Source: Aeromicrobium sp. Root472D3 (GTDB lineage Bacteria > Actinomycetota > Actinomycetes > Propionibacteriales > Nocardioidaceae). From it: DNA of 64,000 nt. Position 1 is the stretch's first letter, and the number at the start of each line of letters is the position of its first letter. The translations under genes and the position numbers were made by a program. The notes beneath the pieces are model-generated. The model saw only the letters and a program-made list of their open reading frames with translations. It made no database searches and was not told the origin of the DNA. The stretch spans positions 2,555,078 through 2,619,077 of the forward strand of contig NZ_LMET01000001.1 of the NCBI RefSeq assembly GCF_001426485.1. Direction: 5' to 3'. Shown in pieces: positions 1 through 10,048 of this stretch.

Positions 1-936
1 CGCGTCGGGCGTGCGCAGGTCGTCGTGCTGGGCGCTCCCCTGCGTCCCGCCGCGATGGCTGCCCTGGCCCAGGGCATCAAGGACGACGGCGGCAACATCG
101 ACCGCATCGTCCGCATGGCGCGCTACCCGGTGACCGCGATCCGCATGGAGGTCTCCGGCGCCGACCCCGACCAGCTGCAGGCCGACCTGGCCGCGATCGC
201 GCACGAGCAGGGCGTCGACGTCGCGGTGCAGGAGAACGGCATCCTGCGCCACGCCCAGCGCCTCGTCGTGATGGACGTCGACTCGACCCTCATCCAGGGC
301 GAGGTCATCGAGATGATCGCGGCCCACGCGGGCTGCGAGGACGAGGTCGCCCGCGTCACGGAGGCCGCGATGCGCGGCGAGCTCGACTTCGCCGAGTCGC
401 TCGTGGCCCGTGTCGCCCTGCTCGAGGGCGTCGACGAGTCCGCGCTCGACGCGGTGTACGACTCGCTGGCCTACGCCAAGGGCGCCCGCACCATGATCCG
501 CACGCTCAAGCGCCTGGGCTACCGCTTCGCGCTGGTCAGCGGCGGCTTCACGCAGATCATCGAGAAGATCGCCGCCGAGCTCGGGGTCGACTACTACGCG
601 GCCAACCAGCTCGAGGTCGTCGACGGCCGGCTGACCGGCCGGGTCACCGGTCCGATCGTCGACCGGGCCGGCAAGGCCGAGGCGCTGCGCCGCTTCGCCG
701 CCGAGGCCCGCATCCCGGTCAGGAACACCGTCGCGATCGGCGACGGCGCCAACGACCTCGACATGCTGGCGGCCTCGGGCCTCGGCATCGCCTTCAACGC
801 CAAGCCGTTGGTCCGCGACCAGGCGCAGACGTCCGTCAACGTGCCCTACCTCGACGCGATCGTCTACCTGCTCGGCATCACCCGCGAAGAGGTCGAGGCG
901 GCCGACGCGGCCGATCTCGCCGACGTCGTCGACTAG
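1..936 (+). CDS. serB: Phosphoserine phosphatase SerB, 5' end cut by the window
   Basis: The protein hydrolyses phosphoserine to serine, the last step of serine biosynthesis. The HAD nucleophile motif DVDST lies at 274-288, a VSGGF motif near 535, and the metal-binding GDGANDLDM motif starts at 739. The frame is open back to base 1 and the visible residues before GTG 25 continue the fold. Actinobacterial SerB proteins are about 400 residues long and begin with ACT-like domains, so the true start lies upstream of the window. The stop TAG (934-936) overlaps the stop of the convergent arsR gene within one CTAG tetranucleotide. Confidence 0.93.
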   Translation, partial: RVGRAQVVVLGAPLRPAAMAALAQGIKDDGGNIDRIVRMARYPVTAIRMEVSGADPDQLQADLAAIAHEQGVDVAVQENGILRHAQRLVVMDVDSTLIQGEVIEMIAAHAGCEDEVARVTEAAMRGELDFAESLVARVALLEGVDESALDAVYDSLAYAKGARTMIRTLKRLGYRFALVSGGFTQIIEKIAAELGVDYYAANQLEVVDGRLTGRVTGPIVDRAGKAEALRRFAAEARIPVRNTVAIGDGANDLDMLAASGLGIAFNAKPLVRDQAQTSVNVPYLDAIVYLLGITREEVEAADAADLADVVD

Positions 937-1247
937 TCCGCGGCCAGCACCGAGTCGAGCAGCCCCGGGAAGACCGCGTCGAGCTCGTCCTTGCGCAGGC
1001 TGACGAGCCGGCGGCGTCCGTCGGGCTCGTTGCGCACGATCCCCGCCTCGCGCAGCACCTTCATGAGGTGCGACTTGGTCGACTTCGGCAGGTCCGGGTT
1101 GGTCACCCCGCACTCGGCCATGGTCAGGGGGCCCGCGGCGAGCTCGCGGACGATCTCGAGCCGCGCCGGGTCGCTCAGCGCGAACAGGACGTCGGTCAGC
1201 GCGACGTCGGTCGGCTCGGGGTGCGGGAGGCGCGTGATGCCCGTCAT
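933..1247 (-). CDS. ArsR-family helix-turn-helix regulator
   Basis: This is a 104-residue winged-helix protein of the ArsR/SmtB fold. Residues 25-36 (LSDPARLEIVRE) and the recognition region around 55-70 (KSTKSHLMKVLREAGIV) are typical. No metal-binding CxC motif is present, so a metal ligand is unlikely. ATG 1247 is chosen because a TATTCT -10 box ends 6 bases upstream. The gene is divergent from the MFS exporter at 1344, which suggests it controls that exporter and possibly itself through the repeats in the shared intergenic region. Confidence 0.8.
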   Translation of the reverse strand: MTGITRLPHPEPTDVALTDVLFALSDPARLEIVRELAAGPLTMAECGVTNPDLPKSTKSHLMKVLREAGIVRNEPDGRRRLVSLRKDELDAVFPGLLDSVLAAD

Positions 1248-1259
1248 GGTTCCAGAATA
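1248..1259 (-). promoter_or_regulatory. Leaderless promoter of the arsR gene
   Basis: On the minus strand TATTCT is followed by 6 bases and then ATG 1247. An imperfect palindrome (TTC-N10-GAA, 1250-1265) overlaps the box. Confidence 0.5.
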
Positions 1260-1323
1260 CTTGAACTGTCCAAGGATCGGCGTACGGTGTAACTGTTCCA
1301 CTTCGATCGAACCGTCGGTTCGA
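1250..1323. promoter_or_regulatory. Operator-like repeats between arsR and the MFS gene
   Basis: The divergent intergenic region holds three repeat features. There is an imperfect palindrome at 1250-1265 over the arsR -10. A direct repeat, ACTGTCCA near 1265 and ACTGTTCCA near 1292, sits mid-region. A perfect inverted repeat, TCGAACC-GTC-GGTTCGA, lies at 1307-1323 just upstream of the MFS ribosome-binding site GGAGG. The layout fits autoregulation plus control of the exporter. Confidence 0.5.
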
Positions 1324-1343
1324 CCAGACGACCCGGAGGCCCG

Positions 1344-2552
1344 ATGACCGTCACCACCGCACCGACGACCCGGCGCGCCACGGGCGTCCGCACGCCCGGC
1401 TTCGCGCTGGCCGTGGCCGCCGTCGTGGCCATGATGGTCGCCGCGAGCGCCCCGTCACCGTTCTACCCCGTCCTGCAGCAGGAGATCGGCTTCTCGGCCG
1501 CCACCATGACGACGATCTTCGCCGTCTACGCCGTCGCGCTGCTGATGACCCTGCTCGTGGCCGGCTCGCTGTCGGACCACCTCGGTCGACGGCCCGTCAT
1601 CTCGGCGGGATTCATCGTGCTGGCGGCCAGCATGGTGGCGTTCTGGCACGCCGACACCGTGACGGTTCTCGTGGCGGCGCGCATCGTGCAGGGCGTCGCC
1701 GCCGGGCTGCTGATGTCGTCGCTGTCGGCCGCCGTGGTCGACCTCGAGCCGGCGCGGCGTCCGGGGTCGGCCGCGACGCTCAACAGCGTCGGCCCCCTGG
1801 CGGGGCTCGCGCTCGGGGCCGTGGCCGCCGGCGCCCTGCTCGACCGGACGTCGTCCGCGCTCGCGGTCGTGTTCGGCGGCCTGACCGTCGCGTACGTCGT
1901 GATCGCCGCCGCGGTGTGGCTGCTGCCCGAGACGTCGCCGCGCCACGAGGGCCTGGCGGCCTCGTTCGTGCCGCGCGCGGGTGTTCCCGCCGCCGCGCGG
2001 GCGCCGTTCCTGCGCAGCGCGCCGGCGCTGCTCGCGGGCTGGGCCACGAGCGGGCTCTACCTGTCGCTCGGGGCGCCGCTCGCAGGCCGTGAGCTGGGCG
2101 CCGAGCTGCACGTCGAGCAGGGCCTGGTCGTCGCCGTGCTGACCGGCACCGGGTCGGTCGCGTGCTACGTCGCGCGTCGTCGCACCTCGCGCGAGCTGAC
2201 GATCGCCGGCACCACGGCTCTGGCCGTCGGCACCGCCCTGACGCTCGCGGCGCTCGCGGCCGGCTCCTACTGGGCCTTCATCGCCGCCGCCGTCGTCGCG
2301 GGCATCGGCTTCGGGGCGTCGTTCCTCGGCATCATGCGGTCCATCACGCCGTTGGCGGCCCCGCACGAGCGCGGTGAGCTGTTCGCGTCCGTCTTCGTCG
2401 TGAGCTACCTGGCATTCGGCATCCCCGCCGTGGCCGCCGGTGTCGCGTCGGCCCACATCGGGCTCGCCGAGACCACCTACGTGTACGGCGGCGCCGTGGT
2501 CGTCCTGTCCGCCGCGGCGGCGCTGCTGCGCCGGTTCGGGTCGACGGACTAG
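1344..2552 (+). CDS. MFS transporter, drug-efflux type
   Basis: This 402-residue protein has about twelve hydrophobic segments and belongs to the major facilitator superfamily. The MFS signature GSLSDHLGRR is at residues 74-83, after the second membrane segment. The region around residues 105-125 is rich in Gly and Ala, as in proton-driven drug antiporters. ATG 1344 follows GGAGG at good spacing. It probably exports a small toxic compound sensed by the divergent ArsR regulator. The substrate cannot be read from the sequence. Confidence 0.8.
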   Translation: MTVTTAPTTRRATGVRTPGFALAVAAVVAMMVAASAPSPFYPVLQQEIGFSAATMTTIFAVYAVALLMTLLVAGSLSDHLGRRPVISAGFIVLAASMVAFWHADTVTVLVAARIVQGVAAGLLMSSLSAAVVDLEPARRPGSAATLNSVGPLAGLALGAVAAGALLDRTSSALAVVFGGLTVAYVVIAAAVWLLPETSPRHEGLAASFVPRAGVPAAARAPFLRSAPALLAGWATSGLYLSLGAPLAGRELGAELHVEQGLVVAVLTGTGSVACYVARRRTSRELTIAGTTALAVGTALTLAALAAGSYWAFIAAAVVAGIGFGASFLGIMRSITPLAAPHERGELFASVFVVSYLAFGIPAVAAGVASAHIGLAETTYVYGGAVVVLSAAAALLRRFGSTD

Positions 2553-2553
2553 C

Positions 2554-2769
2554 TCACTCGTCGTCCTCGAGCCGGAAGCCGATCTTCATCGTCACCTGGT
2601 AGTGGCCGACCTCGGAGTCGGTGATCTGACCACGGATGCCCGTGACCTCGAACCAGTCGAGGTGGCGCAGCGTCTGCGAGGCGCGCTTGATGCCGTTGTC
2701 GACGGCCTGCGTGACACCCTCCGGGGAGGTGCCGACGATCTCGGTGATGCGGTATGTGCGGTCAGTCAT
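2554..2769 (-). CDS. Dodecin family flavin-storage protein
   Basis: This 71-residue protein begins MTDRTYRITEIVGTSPEG and matches dodecins, small proteins that assemble into dodecamers and bind flavin or CoA. The central HLDWFEVTGIRGQI region contains the Trp expected to stack on the flavin ring. An upstream in-frame extension exists, but ATG 2769 gives the usual family length. The gene converges on the MFS gene with one base between the stop codons. Confidence 0.88.
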   Translation of the reverse strand: MTDRTYRITEIVGTSPEGVTQAVDNGIKRASQTLRHLDWFEVTGIRGQITDSEVGHYQVTMKIGFRLEDDE

Positions 2770-2800
2770 GTGCCCATCATGCAGGCTCGGTCGTCCGGCG

Positions 2801-2812
2801 TACGCTGGGAGG
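2801..2812 (+). promoter_or_regulatory. Leaderless promoter of the DUF3099 gene
   Basis: TACGCT is followed by 6 bases and GTG 2813. Confidence 0.5.
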
Positions 2813-3151
2813 GTGCCCGAGTCCCGCGAACCACGCAAGCAGCAGGTCTTCTCGATCACGACTGCGGCCGAGTCGCAGACGGACGATCGTATGCGTCGAG
2901 AGAAGCGCTACGCCGTCTCGATGCTGATCCGCACGCTGTGCTTCCTGGGCGGCGTCGTGCTCGTCATGCAGCCCATGCCGTACGCCGTCGCGGGCTGGCT
3001 GATGTTCGTAGGAGCGGTCTTCCTGCCGTACGCCGCGGTCATCTTCGCCAACGCCGGGGTGCGCAAGAAGGGCGACGGGCCCTCGCCGTTCGGTCCCGAG
3101 CCGGGCAAGCAGATCGCCACGACCCGCACGACGCCGCTCGACCGTGGCTGA
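2813..3151 (+). CDS. DUF3099 membrane protein
   Basis: This small protein of 112 residues has two membrane segments, near residues 38-55 (LIRTLCFLGGVVLVMQPM) and 58-80. A basic RREKRY stretch precedes them and a Lys- and Pro-rich tail follows. The pattern fits the actinobacterial DUF3099 family of unknown function. GTG 2813 is preferred over upstream in-frame starts because of the -10 box 6 bases before it. The stop overlaps the next gene by 8 bases. Confidence 0.75.
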   Translation: MPESREPRKQQVFSITTAAESQTDDRMRREKRYAVSMLIRTLCFLGGVVLVMQPMPYAVAGWLMFVGAVFLPYAAVIFANAGVRKKGDGPSPFGPEPGKQIATTRTTPLDRG

Positions 3152-3332
3152 CGAGCTGATCTGCTCGGCCAAGGGCTGCACGGCCGGAGCCGTGCACCAG
3201 GTCGTCTGGAACAACCCCAAGATCCACACGCCCGACCGCCGCAAGATCTGGCTGGCGTGCGACGAGCACGAGTCGTCGCTGCGGACGTTCCTCGACGCCC
3301 GCGACTTCTACCGCGAGACGGTCGCCCTCTGA
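3144..3332 (+). CDS. Small conserved protein with Cys and His pairs
   Basis: This 62-residue protein begins MADELICSAKGC. It has a CxxxxC pair at residues 7-12 and a CDEH motif near residue 40, which could bind a metal such as zinc. I recall similar short proteins in other actinobacteria beside DUF3099 genes, but no function. The GTG start overlaps the end of the DUF3099 gene, so the two are probably translated together. Confidence 0.65.
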   Translation: MADELICSAKGCTAGAVHQVVWNNPKIHTPDRRKIWLACDEHESSLRTFLDARDFYRETVAL

Positions 3333-3342
3333 GCGTCGGCCG

Positions 3343-4329
3343 CTAGCCGCCGATCGCCGACATCGGGCGGTCGGACTGCAGGAACGTCGGGTCGTCGATG
3401 CCGTGGCCCGGCAGCTTGGTCGCCATCGCCGCGATCCACCGGTCGGCGATCTCGGCGTCCGACGCCCCCGCGCGCATCGGGGCACGCAGGTCGGACTCCT
3501 CGCGGGCGAACAGGCAGTTCATGATCTGGCCGTCGGCCGTCAGGCGCACCCGGTTGCAGTCGCCGCAGAACGGCTTGGTGACCGAGCCGATGATGCCGAC
3601 CGTGTGCGGCCCGTCGTCGACCAGGAACTTCTCGGCCGGTGCCGACCCCCGGCCGTCGAGGCCCGTGAGCCGGAAGTGGCGTCCGATCAGGTCGAGCGTC
3701 TCGTCGGCGGTGACCATCGCCTCGCGGTTCCAGCCGTGCTGCGCGTCGAGCGGCATCTGCTCGATGAAGCGCAACTCGTACCCGTGCTCCATGCACCAGC
3801 GCAGCAGGTCGGGGGCCTCGTGGTCGTTGATGCCGCGCAGCAGCACCGCGTTGACCTTCACCGGCCGCAGACCGGCCTCGTGGGCGGCCGCCAGGCCGTC
3901 CAGGACGTCGTGCAGACGGTTGCGCCGGGTGATCTTCTCGAACGTCGCCGGATCGGTCGTGTCGAGGCTGATGTTGACGCGGTCGAGGCCGGCCTCGGCC
4001 AGCGCCCGCGCGGTGTGCTTGAGACCCAGCCCGTTGGACGTCATGGCCGTGCGGGGACGTGACGGGAGCGCCTTCGTCGTCGCCACGATGGACGGCAGGC
4101 TGCGGCGCAGCAGCGGCTCGCCGCCCGTGAAGCGGACGTCGCGAATGCCCAGCATCTCGACGCCGATGCGGATCAGCCGGTTGAGCTCGTCGTCGGTCAG
4201 CGTGGCGTCGGTCGGCAGCCAGTCGAGCCCCTCGGCGGGCATGCAGTACTGGCAGCGCAGGTTGCACCGGTCGGTCAGGGAGACCCGGAGATCCGTGGCA
4301 ACGCGGCCATGTCGATCGATGAGGTCCAT
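3343..4329 (-). CDS. moaA: GTP 3',8-cyclase MoaA
   Basis: MoaA is a radical-SAM enzyme that converts GTP to the first cyclic intermediate of molybdenum cofactor synthesis. The 328-residue protein has the N-terminal cluster motif CNLRCQYC at about residues 21-28. A second cluster motif of CxxC plus a distal Cys appears at FCGDCNRVRLTADGQIMNC. The C-terminus ends in the conserved Gly-Gly, which is catalytically important in this family. ATG 4329 is supported by a -10 box 6 bases upstream. No other molybdenum-cofactor gene is present in the window. Confidence 0.95.
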   Translation of the reverse strand: MDLIDRHGRVATDLRVSLTDRCNLRCQYCMPAEGLDWLPTDATLTDDELNRLIRIGVEMLGIRDVRFTGGEPLLRRSLPSIVATTKALPSRPRTAMTSNGLGLKHTARALAEAGLDRVNISLDTTDPATFEKITRRNRLHDVLDGLAAAHEAGLRPVKVNAVLLRGINDHEAPDLLRWCMEHGYELRFIEQMPLDAQHGWNREAMVTADETLDLIGRHFRLTGLDGRGSAPAEKFLVDDGPHTVGIIGSVTKPFCGDCNRVRLTADGQIMNCLFAREESDLRAPMRAGASDAEIADRWIAAMATKLPGHGIDDPTFLQSDRPMSAIGG

Positions 4330-4341
4330 CCCTCCATCGTA
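4330..4341 (-). promoter_or_regulatory. Leaderless promoter of moaA
   Basis: On the minus strand TACGAT is followed by GGAGGG and ATG 4329. The GGAGGG abuts the start codon and is too close to serve as a normal ribosome-binding site. Confidence 0.5.
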
Positions 4342-4386
4342 GGCGTCTGCGCCCAACCCGGCTCGGCCCGGCTTGGGGCCGACAAC

Positions 4387-4398
4387 TACCGTCGAGGT
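4387..4398 (+). promoter_or_regulatory. Leaderless promoter of the SURF1 gene
   Basis: TACCGT is followed by 6 bases and GTG 4399. It lies about 45 bases from the divergent moaA -10 box. Confidence 0.5.
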
Positions 4399-5199
4399 GT
4401 GTATCGCTTCATGCTGAGCGCGCGATGGATCGGCTTCGCGGTCTTCGTCGTCGTGCTCGCCGCCCTCTGCACGCGGCTCGGGTTCTGGCAGATGCACAAG
4501 CTCGAGCTGCGTCTCGACCGCAACGACGTCATCACGAAGCACTTCTCGACCGATCCGGTCGACATCGCCACGGCGCTGCCGTCGGGCCAGGAGGTCGACG
4601 GCACCACCGAGTGGACGCGTGTGACGGCGACCGGGACCTACGACCTCGACCAGCAGCTGACCGTCAAGTTCACGACCCGTGACGGCGCCCCCGGCGTCGA
4701 CGTCGTCACTCCCCTGGTGCTGGCGTCCGGCGACGCGGTGCTGGTCGACCGCGGGTGGATCGAGACCGCCAACACCGTCAAGCGTCCGCGGGTGCCCGCC
4801 CCATCGACCGGCGAGGTCACGATCGAGGGCTGGCTGCGGCAGAACAACGGCGCCGGCGGTGCGGCGGTGAAGCCGTCGGAGGGCCAGATCCGCGCGATCT
4901 CGAGCGATGCGCTCGGCGAGGTCATGCCGTACGACCTGGTCGACGGCTACGTCAACCTGCAGTCGCAGTCACCCGAGCCGGCCGCGGGTCTGGCGGCCGA
5001 GCCGAGGCCCGAGCTGGGCCAGGGCCCGCACTTCTTCTACGCCCTGCAGTGGTGGTTCTTCGCGCTGCTGGCCGTCGTCGGATACTTCTGGTTCGCCCGG
5101 GCCGAGGCGAAGGAGCGGCGCAACCCCACGCGGGTCGACGGCTTCGCCGGCGAGCCCGAGAAGAAGACGCGGCAGTCGAACTTCCCCACCCACGCCTGA
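4399..5199 (+). CDS. SURF1-family cytochrome oxidase assembly protein
   Basis: SURF1 proteins help assemble cytochrome c oxidase, probably during heme A insertion. This 266-residue protein has the expected two membrane helices: one near residues 7-25 (ending LGFWQMHKL, the family motif) and one near 220-240 (FYALQWWFFALLAVVGYFW). The loop between them carries VLVDRGWI, a SURF1 hallmark. GTG 4399 is chosen from the -10 spacing. The heme A and heme O synthase genes are further along, at 22281 and 25183. Confidence 0.88.
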   Translation: MYRFMLSARWIGFAVFVVVLAALCTRLGFWQMHKLELRLDRNDVITKHFSTDPVDIATALPSGQEVDGTTEWTRVTATGTYDLDQQLTVKFTTRDGAPGVDVVTPLVLASGDAVLVDRGWIETANTVKRPRVPAPSTGEVTIEGWLRQNNGAGGAAVKPSEGQIRAISSDALGEVMPYDLVDGYVNLQSQSPEPAAGLAAEPRPELGQGPHFFYALQWWFFALLAVVGYFWFARAEAKERRNPTRVDGFAGEPEKKTRQSNFPTHA

Positions 5200-5218
5200 C
5201 GCGCGACCGAGGGCCCCC

Positions 5219-6817
<1,599 letters not shown>

Positions 6818-6977
6818 GGAAGACCTTCGATATGGGGGTGTGAGAGGGGTCGACGGAGCCGCGAGGGGCTCGACGTCATTCCCGCTGGTAAAAGCTCACC
6901 CCTCCACCATACGGCCCCGCCGACGAGGGGGTTGCCGCCCCGCGACGAGAGGACGGGTGCCGTTGATCACAGGCACG

Positions 6978-7775
6978 TCAGCCCGCGAGGACCAGGTCCG
7001 TCCCCCGGCAGGATCTCGGCAGGTCGGGGGCGTAGCCGGCGAGGTCCTTCGACAGGGTGATGTAGGCGGCTCCCGGCAGCGTCACACGATCACCCAGGCG
7101 GTACGAACGGCCGGCGAGGTCGAGGACGAAGGGCCTCGTGGAGACGGACGTGCCCCGCTCCCAGGCGACGACGAACCGTCGTCCCTCCACGCTGTTGACC
7201 GCCAGCCCGAGGCATCCGTCGACATCGATGAGCACGCCGCTCAGCTGCTGTCCGTACGCGCGCCGCTGCGGATCGACGACGAGCGACGGCGCGCCAGGCA
7301 CCGCGGTGACGTCGAGCAGGGGCATGTCGGCCGGTTCCGGGCGGGTCAGCCCGTAGCCGGCGGCGATCGTCCCGATGACCACCAGCACGATCGCGGCGAG
7401 CACCGACCGTCGGCGCGTGCGTCGCCGCACCCCCGCCGCGGCGACGGCACCCAGCACGCACCCGATCGCCACGACACCCGCCGGGAACACGAAGAAGAGA
7501 GTCGCGACTCCCCCCAATGCCGCAACGATCGCGGCGACGACCGTCGCGGGCGTGCCGACGGCGATCCGCTGCAGCGCACCGATCACCATGCCTGCGAGGA
7601 GGGGAGCCAGCACGTGACCGTCAGGCGGGTCGTCGTCCAGGATGAAGATCGTCCCGAACGGCGACTCGAAGACCGCGAAGGCCACGGCGGCGTCGACCAG
7701 GACGCACAGCACGACACTCGTCGCGTCCAGCGCGCGCCGCGACCCGGTGCTGCGGACCTCGACCTCAGCACTCAT
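6978..7775 (-). CDS. Membrane protein of unknown function
   Basis: This 265-residue protein has four to five hydrophobic segments in its first half (about residues 15-135), a basic RRRTRRRS stretch, and a further helix. A polar C-terminal half of about 110 residues follows, containing two Cys. The topology suggests a membrane anchor with an extracytoplasmic domain. I do not recognise the family. ATG 7775 is preferred over one 14 codons upstream, but neither start has a clear ribosome-binding site. Confidence 0.55.
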   Translation of the reverse strand: MSAEVEVRSTGSRRALDATSVVLCVLVDAAVAFAVFESPFGTIFILDDDPPDGHVLAPLLAGMVIGALQRIAVGTPATVVAAIVAALGGVATLFFVFPAGVVAIGCVLGAVAAAGVRRRTRRRSVLAAIVLVVIGTIAAGYGLTRPEPADMPLLDVTAVPGAPSLVVDPQRRAYGQQLSGVLIDVDGCLGLAVNSVEGRRFVVAWERGTSVSTRPFVLDLAGRSYRLGDRVTLPGAAYITLSKDLAGYAPDLPRSCRGTDLVLAG

Positions 7776-7838
7776 GCGACGACGATCCCACAGCCGCGAC
7801 GCCGACGAGGGGGTCACCGCCCTCCGCGAGGCCGCTGC

Positions 7839-7855
7839 CGCCCCGTGAAGGGGCG
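7839..7855. terminator. Hairpin downstream of the suf operon
   Basis: A perfect 6-bp stem CGCCCC/GGGGCG with a 5-base loop lies about 50 bases beyond the sufT stop. There is no U tract. Confidence 0.35.
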
Positions 7856-7878
7856 ACAGGTCTCTCGCCGAAGGGCCG

Positions 7879-7906
7879 TGACCCCCTCCTCAGCGTTGTG
7901 GGGTCA
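7879..7906 (-). terminator. Hairpin overlapping the sufT stop
   Basis: TGACCCC and GGGGTCA arms with a 14-base loop span the sufT stop codon. Together with the hairpin at 7839 it could end the suf transcript. Confidence 0.4.
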
Positions 7907-8266
7907 GCCGATGTTGAAGCCGAGGGCGCGCAGCATCTCGCGGCCGTCGTCGGTGATCTTGTCGGGGCCCCACGGCGGCATCCAGACCCACTCGATGCGG
8001 AAGTCGTTGACGATGCCGTCGAGCGCCGCACGTGTCTGGTCCTCGATGACGTCGGTCAGCGGGCACGCCGCGGACGTCAGCGTCATCGACAGGACGGTGT
8101 TGCTGTGCTCGTCGACGTCGGCGCCGTAGACGAGACCGAGGTCGACGACGTTGATGCCGAGCTCGGGGTCGACGACGTCCTTCATCGCCTCGATGACGTC
8201 TTCCTTGGTGGTCGCGCCGGCCGGGGCCGTGCTGACCTCGGGCAGGTCGCTGTGATCGGTGGTCAT
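7904..8266 (-). CDS. sufT: SufT/MIP18-family iron-sulfur assembly protein
   Basis: This 120-residue protein carries the DUF59 fold. DPELGINVVDLGLVY is at residues 33-47 and the conserved Cys is C68 in SAACPLTD. Such proteins assist iron-sulfur cluster maturation or delivery. It is the last gene of the suf operon and its ATG overlaps the sufU stop in an ATGA, which implies translational coupling. Confidence 0.9.
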   Translation of the reverse strand: MTTDHSDLPEVSTAPAGATTKEDVIEAMKDVVDPELGINVVDLGLVYGADVDEHSNTVLSMTLTSAACPLTDVIEDQTRAALDGIVNDFRIEWVWMPPWGPDKITDDGREMLRALGFNIG

Positions 8267-8757
8267 GCGGGGTCTCCCGTGGTTGAGGTGGCGGTGTTGT
8301 CAGGTGCTGCGGAGGTGACGAGCGCCTGCGAGACGGCGTCCTTCCAGGCCATCCAGCCCAGCAGCGCGCACTTGATGCGGGCGGGGAACTGGGCGACGCC
8401 GGCGAAGGCGATGCCGTCCTCGAGGACGTCCTCGTCGGGCTCGACCTGGCCCTTGCCCTGCATGAGCTCGGTGAAGCTGTCGAGGACCGTCATGCCCTCG
8501 GTGACGGACTTGCCGACGACCAGGTCGTTCAGCACCGACACGGACGCCTGGCTGATCGAGCAGCCCTGCGCGTCGTACGACACGTCGCCGACGGTCTCGC
8601 CGTCGAGGTGGACGCGCAGCGTGATCTCGTCGCCGCACGTCGGGTTGACGTGGTGCACCTCGGCCTCGAACGGCTCACGCAGTCCGGCACCGTGCGGGTG
8701 CTTGTAGTGGTCGAGGATGATCTCCTGGTACAGCGAGTCCATGGCTGCGGTGTTCAT
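8263..8757 (-). CDS. sufU: SufU zinc-dependent sulfur transferase
   Basis: SufU accepts sulfur from the cysteine desulfurase SufS and passes it to the SufBCD scaffold. The zinc and catalytic ligands are visible: C41 and D43 (TCGDE), C66 (QGCSIS) and C130 (IKCALL). The 164-residue length suits the family. An alternative start five codons in (MDSLYQ) is also possible. The gene follows sufS after a 25-base gap. Confidence 0.92.
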   Translation of the reverse strand: MNTAAMDSLYQEIILDHYKHPHGAGLREPFEAEVHHVNPTCGDEITLRVHLDGETVGDVSYDAQGCSISQASVSVLNDLVVGKSVTEGMTVLDSFTELMQGKGQVEPDEDVLEDGIAFAGVAQFPARIKCALLGWMAWKDAVSQALVTSAAPDNTATSTTGDPA

Positions 8758-8782
8758 GCCGTCCTCCCCGGGCCGTGGTCGT

Positions 8783-10048
8783 TCATGCGAAGTACTTCTG
8801 GGTGTGGTGCAGGCCCTCGACGAGCGCGTCGATCTCCTGCTCGGTCGTGTACAGGTAGAACGACGCGCGCGTCGTCGACTGCACGCCGAAGCGCAGGTGG
8901 GCCGGCTTGGCGCAGTGGTGACCGGCGCGCACGGCGATGCCGCGCGAGTCGAGCAGCTGCGAGACGTCGTGCGGGTGGACGCCCTCGAGCGTGAAGCTCA
9001 CGGCTCCCCCGCGGTCGACGGCCTCCTTCGGACCGACGACCGTCAGGCCGTCGATCTCCTGCAGGGCGCCCAGCGCGTAGGCCGTGATGGCCTGCTCGTG
9101 GGCGGCGACGTTCTCCATGCCGATGCCGCTGAGGTAGTCGACCGCCGCGCCCAGCCCGACGGACTGCGCGATCGGCGGCGTGCCGGCCTCGAACCGCGCC
9201 GGCGGGGGCGCGTACGTCGAGCCCTGCATCGTGACGGTCTCGATCATCTCGCCACCGCCGAGGAACGGCGGCAGCTCGGCGAGCAGGTCGTACCGGCCCC
9301 ACAGGACGCCGATGCCGGTCGGCCCGACGAGCTTGTGGCCCGTGAAGGCGACGAAGTCGGCTCCCAGGGCGGCGACGTCGACGGGCATCTGCGGGACGGC
9401 CTGCGACGCGTCGATCACGACGAGCGCCCCGACGCTGCGCGCCTTGGCGATCACGGTGTCGACGGGGTTGATCGTGCCGAGCATGTTCGACACCCACGTC
9501 AGCGAGACGACCTTGGTGCGCTCGGTGATCAGCGAGTCGATCTCGTTGAGGTCGAGCCGACCCTCGTCGGTGACGCCGAACCAGCGGAGCGTCGCGCCCG
9601 TGCGCTGCGTCAGCTGCTGCCACGGCACGATGTTGGAGTGGTGCTCCATCTCGGTGATGACGACCTCGTCGCCCTCGCCCACCCGACCGGCGTCGCCGAG
9701 CACCCGGGCCACCAGGTTGAGCGCCTCGGAGGCGTTCTTGGTGTAGACGACCTCGTCACGGCTGGGCGCGTTGATGAAGGCCGCGACCTTGTCGCGTCCG
9801 AGCTCGAACGCCGCGCTCGCCTCGGCACCGAGGTGGTGCATCGCGCGGGCCACGTTGGCGTTGTGCAGCCGGTAGTGGTCGGAGATCGCGTCGATGACCT
9901 GCTGCGGCTTCTGCGACGTGTTGGCGCTGTCGAGGTAGACCAGCGGCAGGTCACCGGGCAGGACGCGCCCGAGGATCGGGAAGTCCGCCCTGATCCTCGC
10001 CACGTCGAACGACGCGGTGTCGGTCGTGGTCCCCTCGACGACGGTCAC
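8783..10048 (-). CDS. sufS: Cysteine desulfurase SufS
   Basis: This PLP-dependent enzyme removes sulfur from cysteine for cluster assembly. The PLP lysine is K239 in FTGHKLVGP, and the persulfide cysteine is C379 in RAGHHCAKP. The cofactor-binding region includes TEMEHHSN at 132-139. The length of 421 residues is typical of class II desulfurases. The ATG overlaps the sufC stop by 4 bases. Confidence 0.95.
   Translation of the reverse strand: MTVVEGTTTDTASFDVARIRADFPILGRVLPGDLPLVYLDSANTSQKPQQVIDAISDHYRLHNANVARAMHHLGAEASAAFELGRDKVAAFINAPSRDEVVYTKNASEALNLVARVLGDAGRVGEGDEVVITEMEHHSNIVPWQQLTQRTGATLRWFGVTDEGRLDLNEIDSLITERTKVVSLTWVSNMLGTINPVDTVIAKARSVGALVVIDASQAVPQMPVDVAALGADFVAFTGHKLVGPTGIGVLWGRYDLLAELPPFLGGGEMIETVTMQGSTYAPPPARFEAGTPPIAQSVGLGAAVDYLSGIGMENVAAHEQAITAYALGALQEIDGLTVVGPKEAVDRGGAVSFTLEGVHPHDVSQLLDSRGIAVRAGHHCAKPAHLRFGVQSTTRASFYLYTTEQEIDALVEGLHHTQKYFA

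Noticed and set aside
6818-6977. A leader peptide or attenuator before the ABC-F gene
   Set aside because: No short open frame with a ribosome-binding site plus paired hairpins could be made out in this stretch.
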